64,000 bases of DNA from Kitasatospora sp. SolWspMP-SS2h (GCF_003259315.1 NZ_QLLT01000014.1:62001-126000); one strand, 5' to 3'; numbered from the stretch's first letter, positions 8,611 to 17,672 are shown. Program-made: numbers and translations. Notes: generated by a model from the sequence alone, not told the origin.

Positions 8611-9321
8611 GTGCTGCACGTGGACAACACCCCGGGAGCCCCCGAACCGAACCTGCCGCCGCTGCTGATCGAAGCCGTCCGCTACGCCGAGGACCGGCAC
8701 TGGGAGGTCGCGCCGGGCGCCTGGCTGCTCGACGGCGACGGCGACGGCCCGGCCCGCTGCTCGTGCGGCGAGGAGCGCTGCGCCCTCCCCGGCGCGCACC
8801 CCGTCGGCGACGACTGGCGGGGCCGGGCGAGCGCCGGGCCCGGGGTGGTCCGGAAGTGGTGGACGGAGAACCCGTCGGCCTCGATCCTGCTGCCCACCGG
8901 CCGGACGTTCGACGTGCTGGACGTGCCGGAGGTGGCGGGCTGCCTGGCGCTGGCCCGGATGGAGCGGATGGGGCTACAACTGGGCCCGGTGGTGGCGGTG
9001 CCGGCCGCGCCGGGGCGCAGCGGGCGGCGGCTGCACTTCCTGGTGCTGCCCGGGGTGGTCGGCAAGCTGCCGGACATGCTCCGGCAGATCGGCTGGTCCC
9101 CGGACCGCCTCGACCTGGTGGCGCGCGGCGAGGGCGACTGGGTGGTGGCCCCGCCGTCCCGGGTCGGCGGATACGCGTCCGCGCAGTGGGCCCGGCCGCC
9201 GTCCGCGCTGAACCGCTGGCTGCCGGACGCGCTGGAGCTGGTCAGCCCGCTCGCGTACGCCTGCGGGCGCGAGGCCGGCGCCCCGCGCTCCGCGCAGCGC
9301 CCGGCGGCGGCGGTGCGCTGA
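8611..9321 (+). CDS. bifunctional DNA primase/polymerase N-terminal domain protein
   Basis: A 236-residue protein from a GTG at 8611; a second GTG three codons on is also possible. It has the prim-pol layout: AVRYAEDRHWEVAPGAWLL, a CSCGEERCALPGAHPVGDDWR cysteine/histidine segment near residues 50-70, VVRKWWTENPSASILLPTGRTFDVLDVPE containing the expected acidic residues, and DWVVAPPSRVGG near the end. Only the primase/polymerase domain is present and no helicase is fused. Streptomyces chromosomes carry stand-alone copies like this, so it need not be a plasmid or phage relic. Its substrate is unknown. It is transcribed away from the TPR regulator gene and followed by a strong hairpin. Confidence 0.75.
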   Translation: MLHVDNTPGAPEPNLPPLLIEAVRYAEDRHWEVAPGAWLLDGDGDGPARCSCGEERCALPGAHPVGDDWRGRASAGPGVVRKWWTENPSASILLPTGRTFDVLDVPEVAGCLALARMERMGLQLGPVVAVPAAPGRSGRRLHFLVLPGVVGKLPDMLRQIGWSPDRLDLVARGEGDWVVAPPSRVGGYASAQWARPPSALNRWLPDALELVSPLAYACGREAGAPRSAQRPAAAVR

Positions 9322-9385
9322 CCTCCCGAGCGTGCCCCCGGCCGATCCGGTGGGGGGCAGCCCGCGCGGCACCCCGCGCGGCCCT

Positions 9386-9423
9386 GGCGGGCCCGGCCTC
9401 CCGATCCGGAGGCCGGGCCCGCC
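9386..9423. terminator. 16-bp perfect-stem terminator hairpin
   Basis: GGCGGGCCCGGCCTCC (9386-9401), 6-nt loop, then its exact complement (9408-9423). It lies 65 bp after the primase/polymerase-like gene and is a probable intrinsic terminator without a T-run. Confidence 0.75.
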
Positions 9424-9792
9424 GTTCGTGCACCGCCGGGCCCGCCGTCCGTCCGTCGCGGCCGCCCGGAGCGCGATCTTCCGGAACCGGTCGTCATACC
9501 CGCAGGTCAACGGCGGAAGCCCACCGATCGGGTGACCTCGCCCCAGGGTTGGCCGCGGTTGCCGAGGGGATCATCCTCAGCGTCGGCACGGAACGGACGG
9601 AGCGGAAGGAGCGGGCGGGCCGAGAGCGCGGGGGGCTGCCGGGAGGGCGTTCGGACGGGGAAGCCGGATGCGGCAGCGGGAGGGAGAGAGGGGACGGCCG
9701 GGCGCGGCCGGGGAGCCGCGCACGACCACCCCTCGACGGGCGGGGACCGGAGGGGAGCAGGGAGGGACCGGAGGGGAACGGGAGGGAACGCG
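9424..9792. other. non-coding purine-rich spacer
   Basis: No gene is seen between the two terminators. From about 9570 to 9790 the plus strand is strongly purine-rich (GGAGCGGAAGGAGCGGG-like runs and GGGAGGGA repeats), which could form slippage-prone or G-rich structures. No RNA gene is recognised. Confidence 0.45.
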
Positions 9793-9822
9793 CAGGGCCC
9801 GGTGTGGGGACACCGGGCCCTG
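9793..9822. terminator. terminator hairpin downstream of dmdR1
   Basis: CAGGGCCCGGTGT (9793-9805), GGGG loop, ACACCGGGCCCTG (9810-9822). It is a perfect 13-bp stem 90 bp past the dmdR1 stop codon on the minus strand. Confidence 0.7.
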
Positions 9823-9911
9823 CCGCCGTGCGCCGTGCCGCGACCCGCGTCGCGCCGTGCGCCCGGCCCTCTCGTCTTCTCGTCTTTTGCCTGCGCCCTA
9901 CGCCCTACGCC

Positions 9912-10610
9912 CTACGCCTGGACCACGAACACGTGCGCGGCGATCTCCCTGCCCAGCTCGGCCGCGCTCTCGCCGGTGCCGACCAGCACGCCGCCGGAGG
10001 CCGGGGCGACCCGCACCGTCGCCCCCGGGCGGACGCCCGCCCGGCGCAGGGTGCGCATCAGCTCGCCGTCGGTCTGGATCGGCTCGCCGATCCGGCGGAC
10101 CACCACGTCGGCGCCGTCCGCGCCGTCCGCGACGGCGACCGTCTCCAGCGTCATCAGCCCGGCGTCGTAGCCCTCGCCCTCGGCCTTGGTGTCGCCGAGC
10201 TCGTCCAGGCCCGGGATCGGGTTGCCGTACGGGGACTGGGTCGGGTGGCCGAGCATGGCGAGCACCTTGCGCTCGACCGTCTCGCTCATCACGTGCTCCC
10301 AGCGGCAGGCCTCCTCGTGGACCTGCTCCCACTCCAGGCCGATCACGTCGACCAGCAGGCACTCGGCGATCCGGTGCTTGCGCATCACCCGGACGGCCAA
10401 CTTGCGGCCCTCGCCGGTCAGTTCGAGGTGACGGTCCTCGGCGACCTGGAGCAGCCCGTCCCGCTCCATCCGGCCCACCGTCTGGCTCACCGTCGGGCCG
10501 GACTGCTCCAGCCGCTCGGCGATCCGGGCGCGCATCGGGGTGATGCCTTCCTCCTCCAGCTCCAGGATGGTGCGGAGGTACATCTCAGTGGTGTCGATCA
10601 GCCCTGACAT
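9912..10610 (-). CDS. dmdR1: DtxR/IdeR-family iron-dependent regulator (DmdR1-type)
   Basis: A 232-residue metalloregulator. The N-terminal winged helix reads MSGLIDTTEMYLRTILELEEEG and QSGPTVSQTVGRMERDGLLQV (recognition helix). The metal-binding and dimerisation domain follows with AECLLVDVIGLEWEQVHEEACRWEHVMS, holding the Glu, Cys and His ligands. The SH3-like C-terminal domain is GATVRVAPASGGVLVGTG. The sequence closely resembles the S. coelicolor iron regulator DmdR1 as I remember it. With Fe2+ bound it represses siderophore and iron-uptake genes; I see no convincing 19-bp iron box nearby. Three copies of CCTACGC-like 7-mers overlap the 3' end (9896-9917). It is divergent from the SIS gene. 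Confidence 0.92.
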   Translation of the reverse strand: MSGLIDTTEMYLRTILELEEEGITPMRARIAERLEQSGPTVSQTVGRMERDGLLQVAEDRHLELTGEGRKLAVRVMRKHRIAECLLVDVIGLEWEQVHEEACRWEHVMSETVERKVLAMLGHPTQSPYGNPIPGLDELGDTKAEGEGYDAGLMTLETVAVADGADGADVVVRRIGEPIQTDGELMRTLRRAGVRPGATVRVAPASGGVLVGTGESAAELGREIAAHVFVVQA

Positions 10611-10766
10611 CGCGCCTGGCTCCGTTCTTCGGTGTCCTCACCGCCAATTCTGACGCATGGGAATGACAACCGGCTGCGGCCGCCCGCTATGCCCGTCCCC
10701 TTTCCGGCGCTGGTTGACAGCCGGGTCCGGCACGGGCCACCGTGCACGCCGTAGCTTTCTCCACAG

Positions 10767-10782
10767 TGTGGTCCACACCACT
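10767..10782. promoter_or_regulatory. DasR-like operator candidate upstream of the SIS gene
   Basis: The 12-mer TGGTCCACACCA (10769-10780), flanked by TG and CT, matches 10 of 12 positions of the dre core recognised by DasR. It sits about 30 bp before the start of a SIS-domain sugar isomerase, a fitting target for a regulator of amino-sugar use. The assignment is inference. Confidence 0.4.
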
Positions 10783-10812
10783 GGGCCACCACCGAGTTCG
10801 GACGGAGCAGAG

Positions 10813-11562
10813 ATGAGCGAACTGGTCGGCCGGTACCTGGACGCCGCCGTGGCCCACCTGGAGCGGATCCGCGCCGAGGAGGGGGAGAACGTCGAGGCCG
10901 CCGCGGAGCTGCTGGCCGAGGCCGTCGAGCACGGCAGGCGGATCTTCACCTACGGCGCCGGGCACTCCTCGCTGGCCGCCCAGGACGTGGTCTACCGGGC
11001 CGGCGGCCTGGTCGTGATGAACCTGCTCAACGTGCCCGGGATGACCGGCGTCAACGTGATGCCCGCGCACCTGGGCAGCGCCCTGGAACGGGTCTCCGGG
11101 CTCGCCACCACCACGCTCGACCTCACCCCGGCCCGCAGCGGCGACCTGCTGTTCGTGATCTCGCTCTCCGGCCGCCAGGTGATGCCGGTCGAGCTGGCCC
11201 GGCACGCCCGCGACCGCGGCCTGAAGGTGATCGGCGTGACCTCGCTGGCCTATCCCGGCGCGGTCACCTCCAACCACCCGTCCGGCACCTACCTCAAGGA
11301 CAACTGCGACGTGGTGCTGGACAGCAAGATCGGGATCGGCGACGGCGAACTCGACCACCCCGGCGCGGGCGCCCCGTTCGGCTCGGTGTCCACCATCACC
11401 ACCAGCGCCCTGATGCAGTCGGTCACGGCCGCCGCGATCGCCAAGCTCGCCGACCGGGGCATCACCCCGCCGCTGTTCCGCTCCGGCAACGTGGACGGCG
11501 GCACCGAGTGGAACAATAAGGTGATCGCCGACAACGCGGACCGGATCTTCTACGCCTGGTGA
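10813..11562 (+). CDS. SIS-domain sugar isomerase
   Basis: A 249-residue protein from the ATG at 10813 (preceded by GGAG, 5-nt spacing): MSELVGRYLDAAVAHLERIRAEEGENVEAAAELLAEAVEHGRR. The SIS phosphosugar-binding fold shows in IFTYGAGHSSLAAQDVVYRAGG, then DLLFVISLSGRQVMPVELARHARDRGLKVIGVTS (the serine-rich phosphate loop) and GGTEWNNKVIADNADRIFYAW. Such stand-alone SIS proteins probably isomerise or bind amino-sugar phosphates, or act as MurQ/GmhA-like enzymes; the exact sugar is unknown. It is divergent from dmdR1, with a DasR-like site in front. Confidence 0.88.
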   Translation: MSELVGRYLDAAVAHLERIRAEEGENVEAAAELLAEAVEHGRRIFTYGAGHSSLAAQDVVYRAGGLVVMNLLNVPGMTGVNVMPAHLGSALERVSGLATTTLDLTPARSGDLLFVISLSGRQVMPVELARHARDRGLKVIGVTSLAYPGAVTSNHPSGTYLKDNCDVVLDSKIGIGDGELDHPGAGAPFGSVSTITTSALMQSVTAAAIAKLADRGITPPLFRSGNVDGGTEWNNKVIADNADRIFYAW

Positions 11563-11767
11563 CCCGGCGGGGCGGCCCGCCCCGCCCCGCCGTCCTGCCC
11601 TGCCCGCCGCCCCGCCCCGCCGCCCGGCCCGCCCCGCTGCCCGGCCGTCCCCGCCGCCCCGTTCGCGGACCTGTCCCATTCGGCCAACTCCGTTGCCGCT
11701 CGCGTAAGTTCAACCGGCACGGGGAAGGACTCCCGAGACCGGTGGGACTGCGCTGCGGGGGGCGGGG

Positions 11768-12730
11768 ATGGCGGCTGGTGCGGGGCGTTCGATCGGCTTC
11801 GTGCGGGAGCGGGAGCTGCTCCCGGGCGTCTTCTGGGCCGCCGACGGCGCGTCCCTGCAGGGGCAGGCCCGGGCGGTGGCGCTCTCCCGCTGGGAACTGC
11901 TCCTGCTGGTCGGCGCCGCCTTCGCCGGCTCCGCCGACGGCCCGGTCTGGGCCTGGGCCGCCGCCCTCGCCTACCTGGGCGCGCTGTTCATCGCCCTCAC
12001 CGTCGCCCGGCAGAACCCGCAGCGGCTCTGGTACGACGGCCGGGCGGTCGCCGAGTCGGTGAAGACGCTGGTGTGGAAGTACGCGGTGCGCGCCGACTCC
12101 TACCAGCCGCCGCCGCGCAAGCTGCCCGACGCCGAGCGCCTCTACGACGTCCAACTCTCCGGCATCCTGGGCGAGTTCGACACCGAACTGGTCTCCCCCG
12201 GGGTCACCGAGGAGCTGAGCACCTGGCGCGCCCCGGCCCGCCACCCGCAGATCACCGACACCATGGAGCGGCTGCGCGACCAGCCGCTGCCGGTGCGCCG
12301 CGAGGTCTACCTGCGCGAGCGGGTGCAGAGCCAGCGCCAGTGGTACCAGGCCAAGGCGATCCAGTGCCGCAACGCCACCCGCCGGGTCGGCCGGCTCGCC
12401 GTGGTGCTGCCCGCGCTCGGCCTGCTGCTGGCCGTGCTGCGCGCGCTCGGCCAGTTCGGCTTCGACGCGCTCGGCGCGATCTCGGCCGTCGCCGCCTCGG
12501 TCTCCGCCTGGGCCCAGCTGCGCCAGTACCGTCCGCAGGCCGCCGCCTACACCCTGGCCGCGGCCGAGCTCTCCAAGGTGGAGGCCCTGCTGGCCTCCGC
12601 CGACCTGAACGCGGCGGACGCCGAGGAGACCTGGGCCCGGCTCGCCCGGGACGCCGAGGACGCCATCTCCCGGGAGCACACCACCTGGCAGGCGCGCCGC
12701 GAGGTGCGCAGCCTCGACATCCCCAGCTGA
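11768..12730 (+). CDS. SLATT/DUF4231 double 2-TM membrane protein
   Basis: A 320-residue protein, MAAGAGRSIGFVRERELLPG, with two pairs of transmembrane helices: WELLLLVGAAFAGSADG and WAWAAALAYLGALFIALTVA (residues 42-81), then LAVVLPALGLLLAVLRALG and LGAISAVAASVSAWAQL (about 205-245). Each pair is followed by a charged helix, including VYLRERVQSQRQWYQAKA between the pairs. This is the SLATT plus DUF4231 arrangement. Comparative genomics has proposed SLATT proteins as pore-forming effectors of nucleotide-signalling defence systems. It lies 16 bp before an alpha/beta hydrolase gene and faces the fxs island convergently. An effector role is inference. Confidence 0.72.
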   Translation: MAAGAGRSIGFVRERELLPGVFWAADGASLQGQARAVALSRWELLLLVGAAFAGSADGPVWAWAAALAYLGALFIALTVARQNPQRLWYDGRAVAESVKTLVWKYAVRADSYQPPPRKLPDAERLYDVQLSGILGEFDTELVSPGVTEELSTWRAPARHPQITDTMERLRDQPLPVRREVYLRERVQSQRQWYQAKAIQCRNATRRVGRLAVVLPALGLLLAVLRALGQFGFDALGAISAVAASVSAWAQLRQYRPQAAAYTLAAAELSKVEALLASADLNAADAEETWARLARDAEDAISREHTTWQARREVRSLDIPS

Positions 12731-12746
12731 GCAGGAGGGCCGCCGC

Positions 12747-13616
12747 GTGGCGACACGGAGGATCGAGACCCCGGACGGTGGCGTCCTCGCCGTCGAGACG
12801 TCCGGAGACCCGTCCGGCCGGCCGGTGTTCCTGCTGCACGGCACCCCGGGCAGCCGGGTCGGCCCGGCCCCGCGCAGCGCCGTCCTGGCCCGGATGCGGG
12901 TCCGGCTGATCTCCTTCGACCGGCCCGGCTACGGGGACTCCACCCGGCTGCCGGGGCGCGCGGTGGCCGCCGCCGCGACCGACGTGGCCGTCATCGCCGA
13001 CGCGCTCGGCCTCGACCGCTTCGCCGTGGTCGGCCGCTCCGGCGGCGGCCCGCACGCGCTCGCCTGCGCCGCGCTGCTGCCCGACCGGGTGCGCCGGGCG
13101 GCCACCCAGGTCTCGCTCGCCCCGCGCCACGCGGACGGCCTCGACTGGTTCGAGGGCATGACCCCGTCCAACGAGCACGCCTACCGGCAGGCCGAGTTGG
13201 GTCGGCCCCGGATCGCCGGCCAGTTCCAGGTCCGCTCCCGGGTGATCCGCCGCGACCCGGCCCAGCTGATCCGCAACCTGGTCCCCGAACTGACCCCGCC
13301 GGACCGCACCGTGGTCGCCGACATCGGCATCCGCCGGATGCTGCACTCGACCTACCGGCAGGCGTTCCGCTACGGCGCCGACGGCTGGATCGACGACGTG
13401 CTGGCCTTCATCGCCGACTGGGGCTTCGCGGTGGAGGGCATCCGCGCCCCGGTCCGCCTCTGGCACGGCGCCGAGGACAGGTTCTCCCCGGTCGGCCACT
13501 CCTCCTGGCTGGCCGACCACATCCCCGGCGCCCAGCTCTACCTGGAACCGGGCGCCGCCCACTTCGGCGCGCTCAAGGAGATGACCGACGCGATCCGCTG
13601 GGCCGCCCACGCGTAG
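12747..13616 (+). CDS. alpha/beta hydrolase
   Basis: A 289-residue enzyme from a GTG at 12747 with an AGGAGGG binding site. The oxyanion loop is VFLLHGTPGSRVGP (about residue 30), the nucleophile elbow GRSGGGPHALA has Ser near 93, an acid is expected in LWHGAEDRFSPV and the catalytic His in PGAAHFGAL. It looks like a complete, active hydrolase of the esterase/epoxide-hydrolase/haloperoxidase superfamily, with no signal peptide. The 16-bp gap to the SLATT gene implies co-transcription. The natural substrate is unknown. Confidence 0.88.
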   Translation: MATRRIETPDGGVLAVETSGDPSGRPVFLLHGTPGSRVGPAPRSAVLARMRVRLISFDRPGYGDSTRLPGRAVAAAATDVAVIADALGLDRFAVVGRSGGGPHALACAALLPDRVRRAATQVSLAPRHADGLDWFEGMTPSNEHAYRQAELGRPRIAGQFQVRSRVIRRDPAQLIRNLVPELTPPDRTVVADIGIRRMLHSTYRQAFRYGADGWIDDVLAFIADWGFAVEGIRAPVRLWHGAEDRFSPVGHSSWLADHIPGAQLYLEPGAAHFGALKEMTDAIRWAAHA

Positions 13617-13673
13617 GGCGCCCCCACCGGCACCCGGCCGTCCCCGCCCGCACCCGCCCGTCCCCGCCCGTCC

Positions 13674-16600
13674 TCACAGCGGCTGCGGCTCCAGGTCGCG
13701 GTTGCTGCGCTGCCAGCCGCGGGCCGCGACCACCGACGGGTGGTCCTCGCCGAAGAGCTCGACCAGCCCGGCGACCGCCTGCATCCGCAGCGCCTCCGCC
13801 TCGCCGCGGCGGCCGGCCTCGCGCAGGGTGATGGCGAGGTTGGCCTGGCAGACCAGGGCGTCGGGGTGGGTGGCGCCGTAGCGGTTGACCAGGCCCTCGT
13901 ACGCGGTGCGGCCGAGCGCCTCCGCCTCCCGGTGCTCGCCGTTCTCGCCGAGCGCGTTGGCGAGGTTGATCATGGCGTTGAGGACGAACGGGTGGTCGTC
14001 GCCCAGCACCCGGGCCAGGCCCGCCGCCGCGGTGCGGCCGTGGGTGACGGCGCCCTCGATGTCGCCGGAGCCGCGCAGGTAGATGGCGAGGTTGTTCTCG
14101 CAGGCGAAGGTGAAGGGGTGCTGGTCGCCGAAGAGCCGCCGGTGGCCCTCGTAGGCGTCGGTGGCGATGTCGCGGGCGGTCTCCTTGTCGCCGGCGGCGC
14201 TGTGGTCGGCGGCGAGGTTGAGCCGGCAGGCGAGGGCGTCGGCGAAGTCGGGGCCGAACAGGTCGACGTAGCGCTCGTAGGTCCGCTCGGTGAGTTCCCG
14301 GGCCTCGGTGTACTGGCCGGCCCGGCGCAGCGAGACGGCCAGCGACTTGGCGTTGCGCAGCTCCTCGGGCAGGTCGGACTGCTGGAGGTCGGCGAAGGCC
14401 TCGGTGACCTCCCGCAGGAGTTCCACCGAGCCCTTGTAGTCGCCCATCTCGCGCAGGTCGCGGGCCAGGTTGGACTTGGTGCCCAGGGTGTAGGGGTGGT
14501 GCGGGCCGCGGACGGCGGCGTTGCGCTCGACGGTGTCCTGGTCGAGGTCGCGGGCGGCGAGGCTGTTGCCGACCAGGCGGTGGTCGATGGCGAGGTTGTT
14601 GGCGACGGTGAGGGTGCGCGGGTCGTCCTCGCCGAAGAGCTCGACGAACTGGTCGTAGGTGTCCTGGTCGAGGGCGAGCGCCTCCTGGAAGCGGTTGAGG
14701 TAGCGCAGGTCGGCGGCCATCGAGTTGGCGGTCATCAGGGTGTACGGGTGGTGCTCGCCGAGCAGTTCGCGCTGGCCGAGCAGGGTGGCCTGGTTGAGCG
14801 CCAGGGACTCGCCGTAGGAGCCCTGGGAGCGCAGCACGTTGGCGATCTGCAGGCGCAGGCTGAGGATCTGCCGGCGCCAGATCTTCTGCTCGACCGGGTC
14901 GGGTTCGTTCTCGGAGCGGCTGGTCCAGGCGGTGTCGAGCTGGTGGCCGAGCTGGAGGGCCTGGTCGAGGTCGACGCGCTTCCACAGGTAGCGGACCCGG
15001 TCGATGAGCAGTTCGCGCACCTCGCGCTCGTCGCAGTCCTGGGCCCGGGACGGGGTGAGGTGGGGCCAGATCTTCTCCAGGGTCGGCCAGTTGGCGGGGT
15101 CGTCGGTGTCGCCGCGCGGGGGCCGGGCGTTGACCAGGATGCGGTGCACCTGGTGCATGGCGAGGTTGCGTTCGCTCTCGCTCATGCCGCTGCGGACGAC
15201 GGCCTGGACCAGCCGGTGGACCTGGAAGGAGTCGGAGCCGGCGTCGGTCTTGGCCAGCGCGTAGCGGCTGACGGCGCGCAGCACCTTGCCGAGCAGGAAG
15301 GTGTCGGTGAGTTCCTCGTCGTACGGGTGGAGGGCGAGCCGCATCTGCTCGGAGAAGAAGAACTGCCGCAGCGAGATCGGCTCGGGCGCGAAGAACGCGC
15401 ACAGTTCGAGCAGCCGGACCGCGGCGGGGGACTGCTCGCGCAGCCGGGCGATGGAGACGTTCCAGGTGAGGCCGACGGGGGTGGGGTAGTCGACCGGGGT
15501 CTCGCCGGCCGCGAGGACCTTGGTGGCCTCGGCCTTGAGCTGGTTGACGTAGGTCTCCACGGGGGTGCGGGTGGTCTCCAGCCAGGCGGCGGCGACCTCG
15601 ACGGCCAGCGGCAGGTCGCCGACCGCCTCGGCGACCCGGTCGGCGTCGGCGCGGGCCAGGCCGCGGACCCGGCGGGTGAGGTGGTCGACGGACTCGGTGC
15701 GGTCGAAGACGTCGACGTTGAGCACGCCGGCCTGCCCGGACCAGCCCTGGTTGCGGGAGGTGACCAGGATGTGGCCGGGGCCGTCGGGGAAGAACCGGCG
15801 GATCTCGGCGGGCTCGTCCGCGTTGTCGAAGATCAGCAGCCAGTTGGGGGTCGGGATGCCCTGCCGGAGCGCGTCGCGGGTGGCCTGGGCGGCCTCGCTG
15901 ACGTTGTCGCCGACCCGCAGTCCGAGCCGCCCGGCGAGGTCGGCGAGGTCGGAGACGACGTTCTCGCTCTGCTCGGCGTCGATCCACCACACCAGGTCGT
16001 AGTGCGACATGTACCGGTGGGCGTACTCCAGCGCCACCTGGGTCTTGCCGACGCCGCCGAGGCCGTACAGGGTCTGCGGCGGGGGCAGCACCGCCGTGGT
16101 GCCGCCGGCGAGTTGGGCCCGCAGGTCGTCGAGGACCTTGACCCGGCCGGTGAAGGAGTGGTTGCGCTGCGGCACCTCCCAGTAGGTGGGCTTGGTGCCG
16201 GGGAAGCGCGGCGCGCCGGGGCTGCGCTCGGGCAGCTCGGCCTCGGTGCGGCCGAGCGCCCGCAGCAGCGCGGTGGCGGCGGCGGCCTCGTCGCGGCCGA
16301 TCAGGTCGACCGGGTTGCGGTTGTTGTAGGGCGCGTTGAGCCGGACGTCGGAGACGCGGACCGGGATCAGTTGGCGGCGGGCGCCGGCCGGGTCGGCCAG
16401 CACGGTGCGGTCCCACAGCGCCTGGGCCTGCGGGGACTGCAGGTAGGAGGCGGAGAGCAGGGCGACGGTGCGGTACGCGGAGTCGATGCCGCGGCCGGTG
16501 GCCTCGCGCGGGTTGGCCCCGGCGCCGACGTCGCGCGGGACGACCCGGTAGCCGGCGTCGGCGAGCAGCGCGGAGATCCAGTCCGCCCAGGCCCGGTCCT

Positions 16601-17672
16601 CGGGGACGTAGCTGAGGTACAGGTCGGCGGGGGCGGTGGGGCGGCGGCGGGCGAAGCCGTCGAGGAAGCGCAGCCGCAGGTCCTCGGGCATCGGCGGCAG
16701 TCCGAGCACCTCGCCGCGGGTGATCTCCTTGGTGAGGCGCTCGTTGGCGGCGAGCATCGAGCCGGGCAGCCCGGTCTGGTCGCCGAACGGGGCGAGGATC
16801 TCCTCGTAGGCGTAGAACGGCCGGTAGGGGATCTCCACCCCGGCCCAGTAGCGGGCCAGGTCGGCCTCGCCGCGGTCGGCGGGCAGGCCGGCGAACTTGA
16901 CCCGGGCCAGCGCCCGGCCGGCGTCGGCCTTCTCCTTCTCGCCCTCGTCGATCCGCATCGGGACGGGCAGGATGCGGATGCCGCGGTCGCCGTAGCGGTC
17001 CTCGATCACCCGGGCGACCCGGGAGGCGCCGTCGATCGACTGGTCGCTGAGGGTGAAGCAGACCACCAGGTCGTCGGGCATCTCGACGGTGCAGATGTCG
17101 GCGGTGTCGGTGAGGCCGGTGCGGCTGTCGATCAGCACGTAGTCGTAGCGGCGCTTCATGTCGGCGCGCAGCGACTGGATGAAGCGGCGGCCCTCGTAGC
17201 GCTCGTAGAGCAGGTCCCAGTCGAGGCGGGCGACGGAGTAGTCGCGGTTCTGCTGCCCGGCGGGGACGAGGTCGATCCGGCCGGTGCCGGGGAAGTGCGG
17301 CCAGGCCAGCGAGAGGGCGTGCGGGTGGATCCGGGCGAAGTCCTCGATCCAGTCCGGGTCCCGGTCGACCGGGCGGCGGGCCTCCTCCAGGTAGTCGCCG
17401 AACAGGTCCATGATGCCGGTGGTGGCGGCGACCACCTCGGGGTTGAGGAAGGGCCGGAAGAACTGGGCGAGTCCGGGGGCCTCCAGGTCCCAGTCGACGA
17501 CCAGCACCCGGCGGCCGTTGGCGGCCAGGATCCAGGCGGCGTTGGCCAGCGCCATGGTGCGGCCGGTGCCGCCCTTGTAGGAGTAGAAGGTGACGATCCG
17601 GCCCCGCCGGTCCTCGGTGGTGTCGCGGCGGGGCGACTGGTGCTGCGGGCCCCTCGTCGGCCTCTCGGTCAT
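13674..17672 (-). CDS. fxsT: FxSxx-COOH system tetratricopeptide repeat protein FxsT (ParA-like/TIR-like/NB-ARC/TPR)
   Basis: A 1332-residue multidomain protein from the ATG at 17672 (GGGAGG, 7-nt spacing). Residues 26-40 hold a ParA/MinD-type deviant P-loop (SYKGGTGRT), with YDYVLIDSRTGLTD at 176-189. Residues about 348-475 form a TIR-like domain (ADLYLSYVPEDRAWADWISALLADAGY). An NB-ARC ATPase follows: Walker A GLGGVGKT at 537-544, Walker B LLIFDNAD at 612-619. From about 850 to the end are TPR units of the kinesin-light-chain type with GEHHPYTL and GEDHPSVV repeats. This is the architecture of FxsT in FxSxx-COOH loci and resembles STAND immune sensors. It is the last gene of the fxs island, 105 bp after fxsC. 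The trigger and output are unknown. Confidence 0.9.
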   Translation of the reverse strand: MTERPTRGPQHQSPRRDTTEDRRGRIVTFYSYKGGTGRTMALANAAWILAANGRRVLVVDWDLEAPGLAQFFRPFLNPEVVAATTGIMDLFGDYLEEARRPVDRDPDWIEDFARIHPHALSLAWPHFPGTGRIDLVPAGQQNRDYSVARLDWDLLYERYEGRRFIQSLRADMKRRYDYVLIDSRTGLTDTADICTVEMPDDLVVCFTLSDQSIDGASRVARVIEDRYGDRGIRILPVPMRIDEGEKEKADAGRALARVKFAGLPADRGEADLARYWAGVEIPYRPFYAYEEILAPFGDQTGLPGSMLAANERLTKEITRGEVLGLPPMPEDLRLRFLDGFARRRPTAPADLYLSYVPEDRAWADWISALLADAGYRVVPRDVGAGANPREATGRGIDSAYRTVALLSASYLQSPQAQALWDRTVLADPAGARRQLIPVRVSDVRLNAPYNNRNPVDLIGRDEAAAATALLRALGRTEAELPERSPGAPRFPGTKPTYWEVPQRNHSFTGRVKVLDDLRAQLAGGTTAVLPPPQTLYGLGGVGKTQVALEYAHRYMSHYDLVWWIDAEQSENVVSDLADLAGRLGLRVGDNVSEAAQATRDALRQGIPTPNWLLIFDNADEPAEIRRFFPDGPGHILVTSRNQGWSGQAGVLNVDVFDRTESVDHLTRRVRGLARADADRVAEAVGDLPLAVEVAAAWLETTRTPVETYVNQLKAEATKVLAAGETPVDYPTPVGLTWNVSIARLREQSPAAVRLLELCAFFAPEPISLRQFFFSEQMRLALHPYDEELTDTFLLGKVLRAVSRYALAKTDAGSDSFQVHRLVQAVVRSGMSESERNLAMHQVHRILVNARPPRGDTDDPANWPTLEKIWPHLTPSRAQDCDEREVRELLIDRVRYLWKRVDLDQALQLGHQLDTAWTSRSENEPDPVEQKIWRRQILSLRLQIANVLRSQGSYGESLALNQATLLGQRELLGEHHPYTLMTANSMAADLRYLNRFQEALALDQDTYDQFVELFGEDDPRTLTVANNLAIDHRLVGNSLAARDLDQDTVERNAAVRGPHHPYTLGTKSNLARDLREMGDYKGSVELLREVTEAFADLQQSDLPEELRNAKSLAVSLRRAGQYTEARELTERTYERYVDLFGPDFADALACRLNLAADHSAAGDKETARDIATDAYEGHRRLFGDQHPFTFACENNLAIYLRGSGDIEGAVTHGRTAAAGLARVLGDDHPFVLNAMINLANALGENGEHREAEALGRTAYEGLVNRYGATHPDALVCQANLAITLREAGRRGEAEALRMQAVAGLVELFGEDHPSVVAARGWQRSNRDLEPQPL

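Noticed and set aside
8611..9321. Integrated plasmid or phage remnant signalled by the primase/polymerase domain
   Set aside because: No integrase, attachment repeats or other replication genes nearby; stand-alone copies occur in streptomycete core regions.
9896..9917. CRISPR-like short repeat (CCTACGC x3)
   Set aside because: Units are 7 bp, contiguous and overlap the end of dmdR1; no spacers exist.
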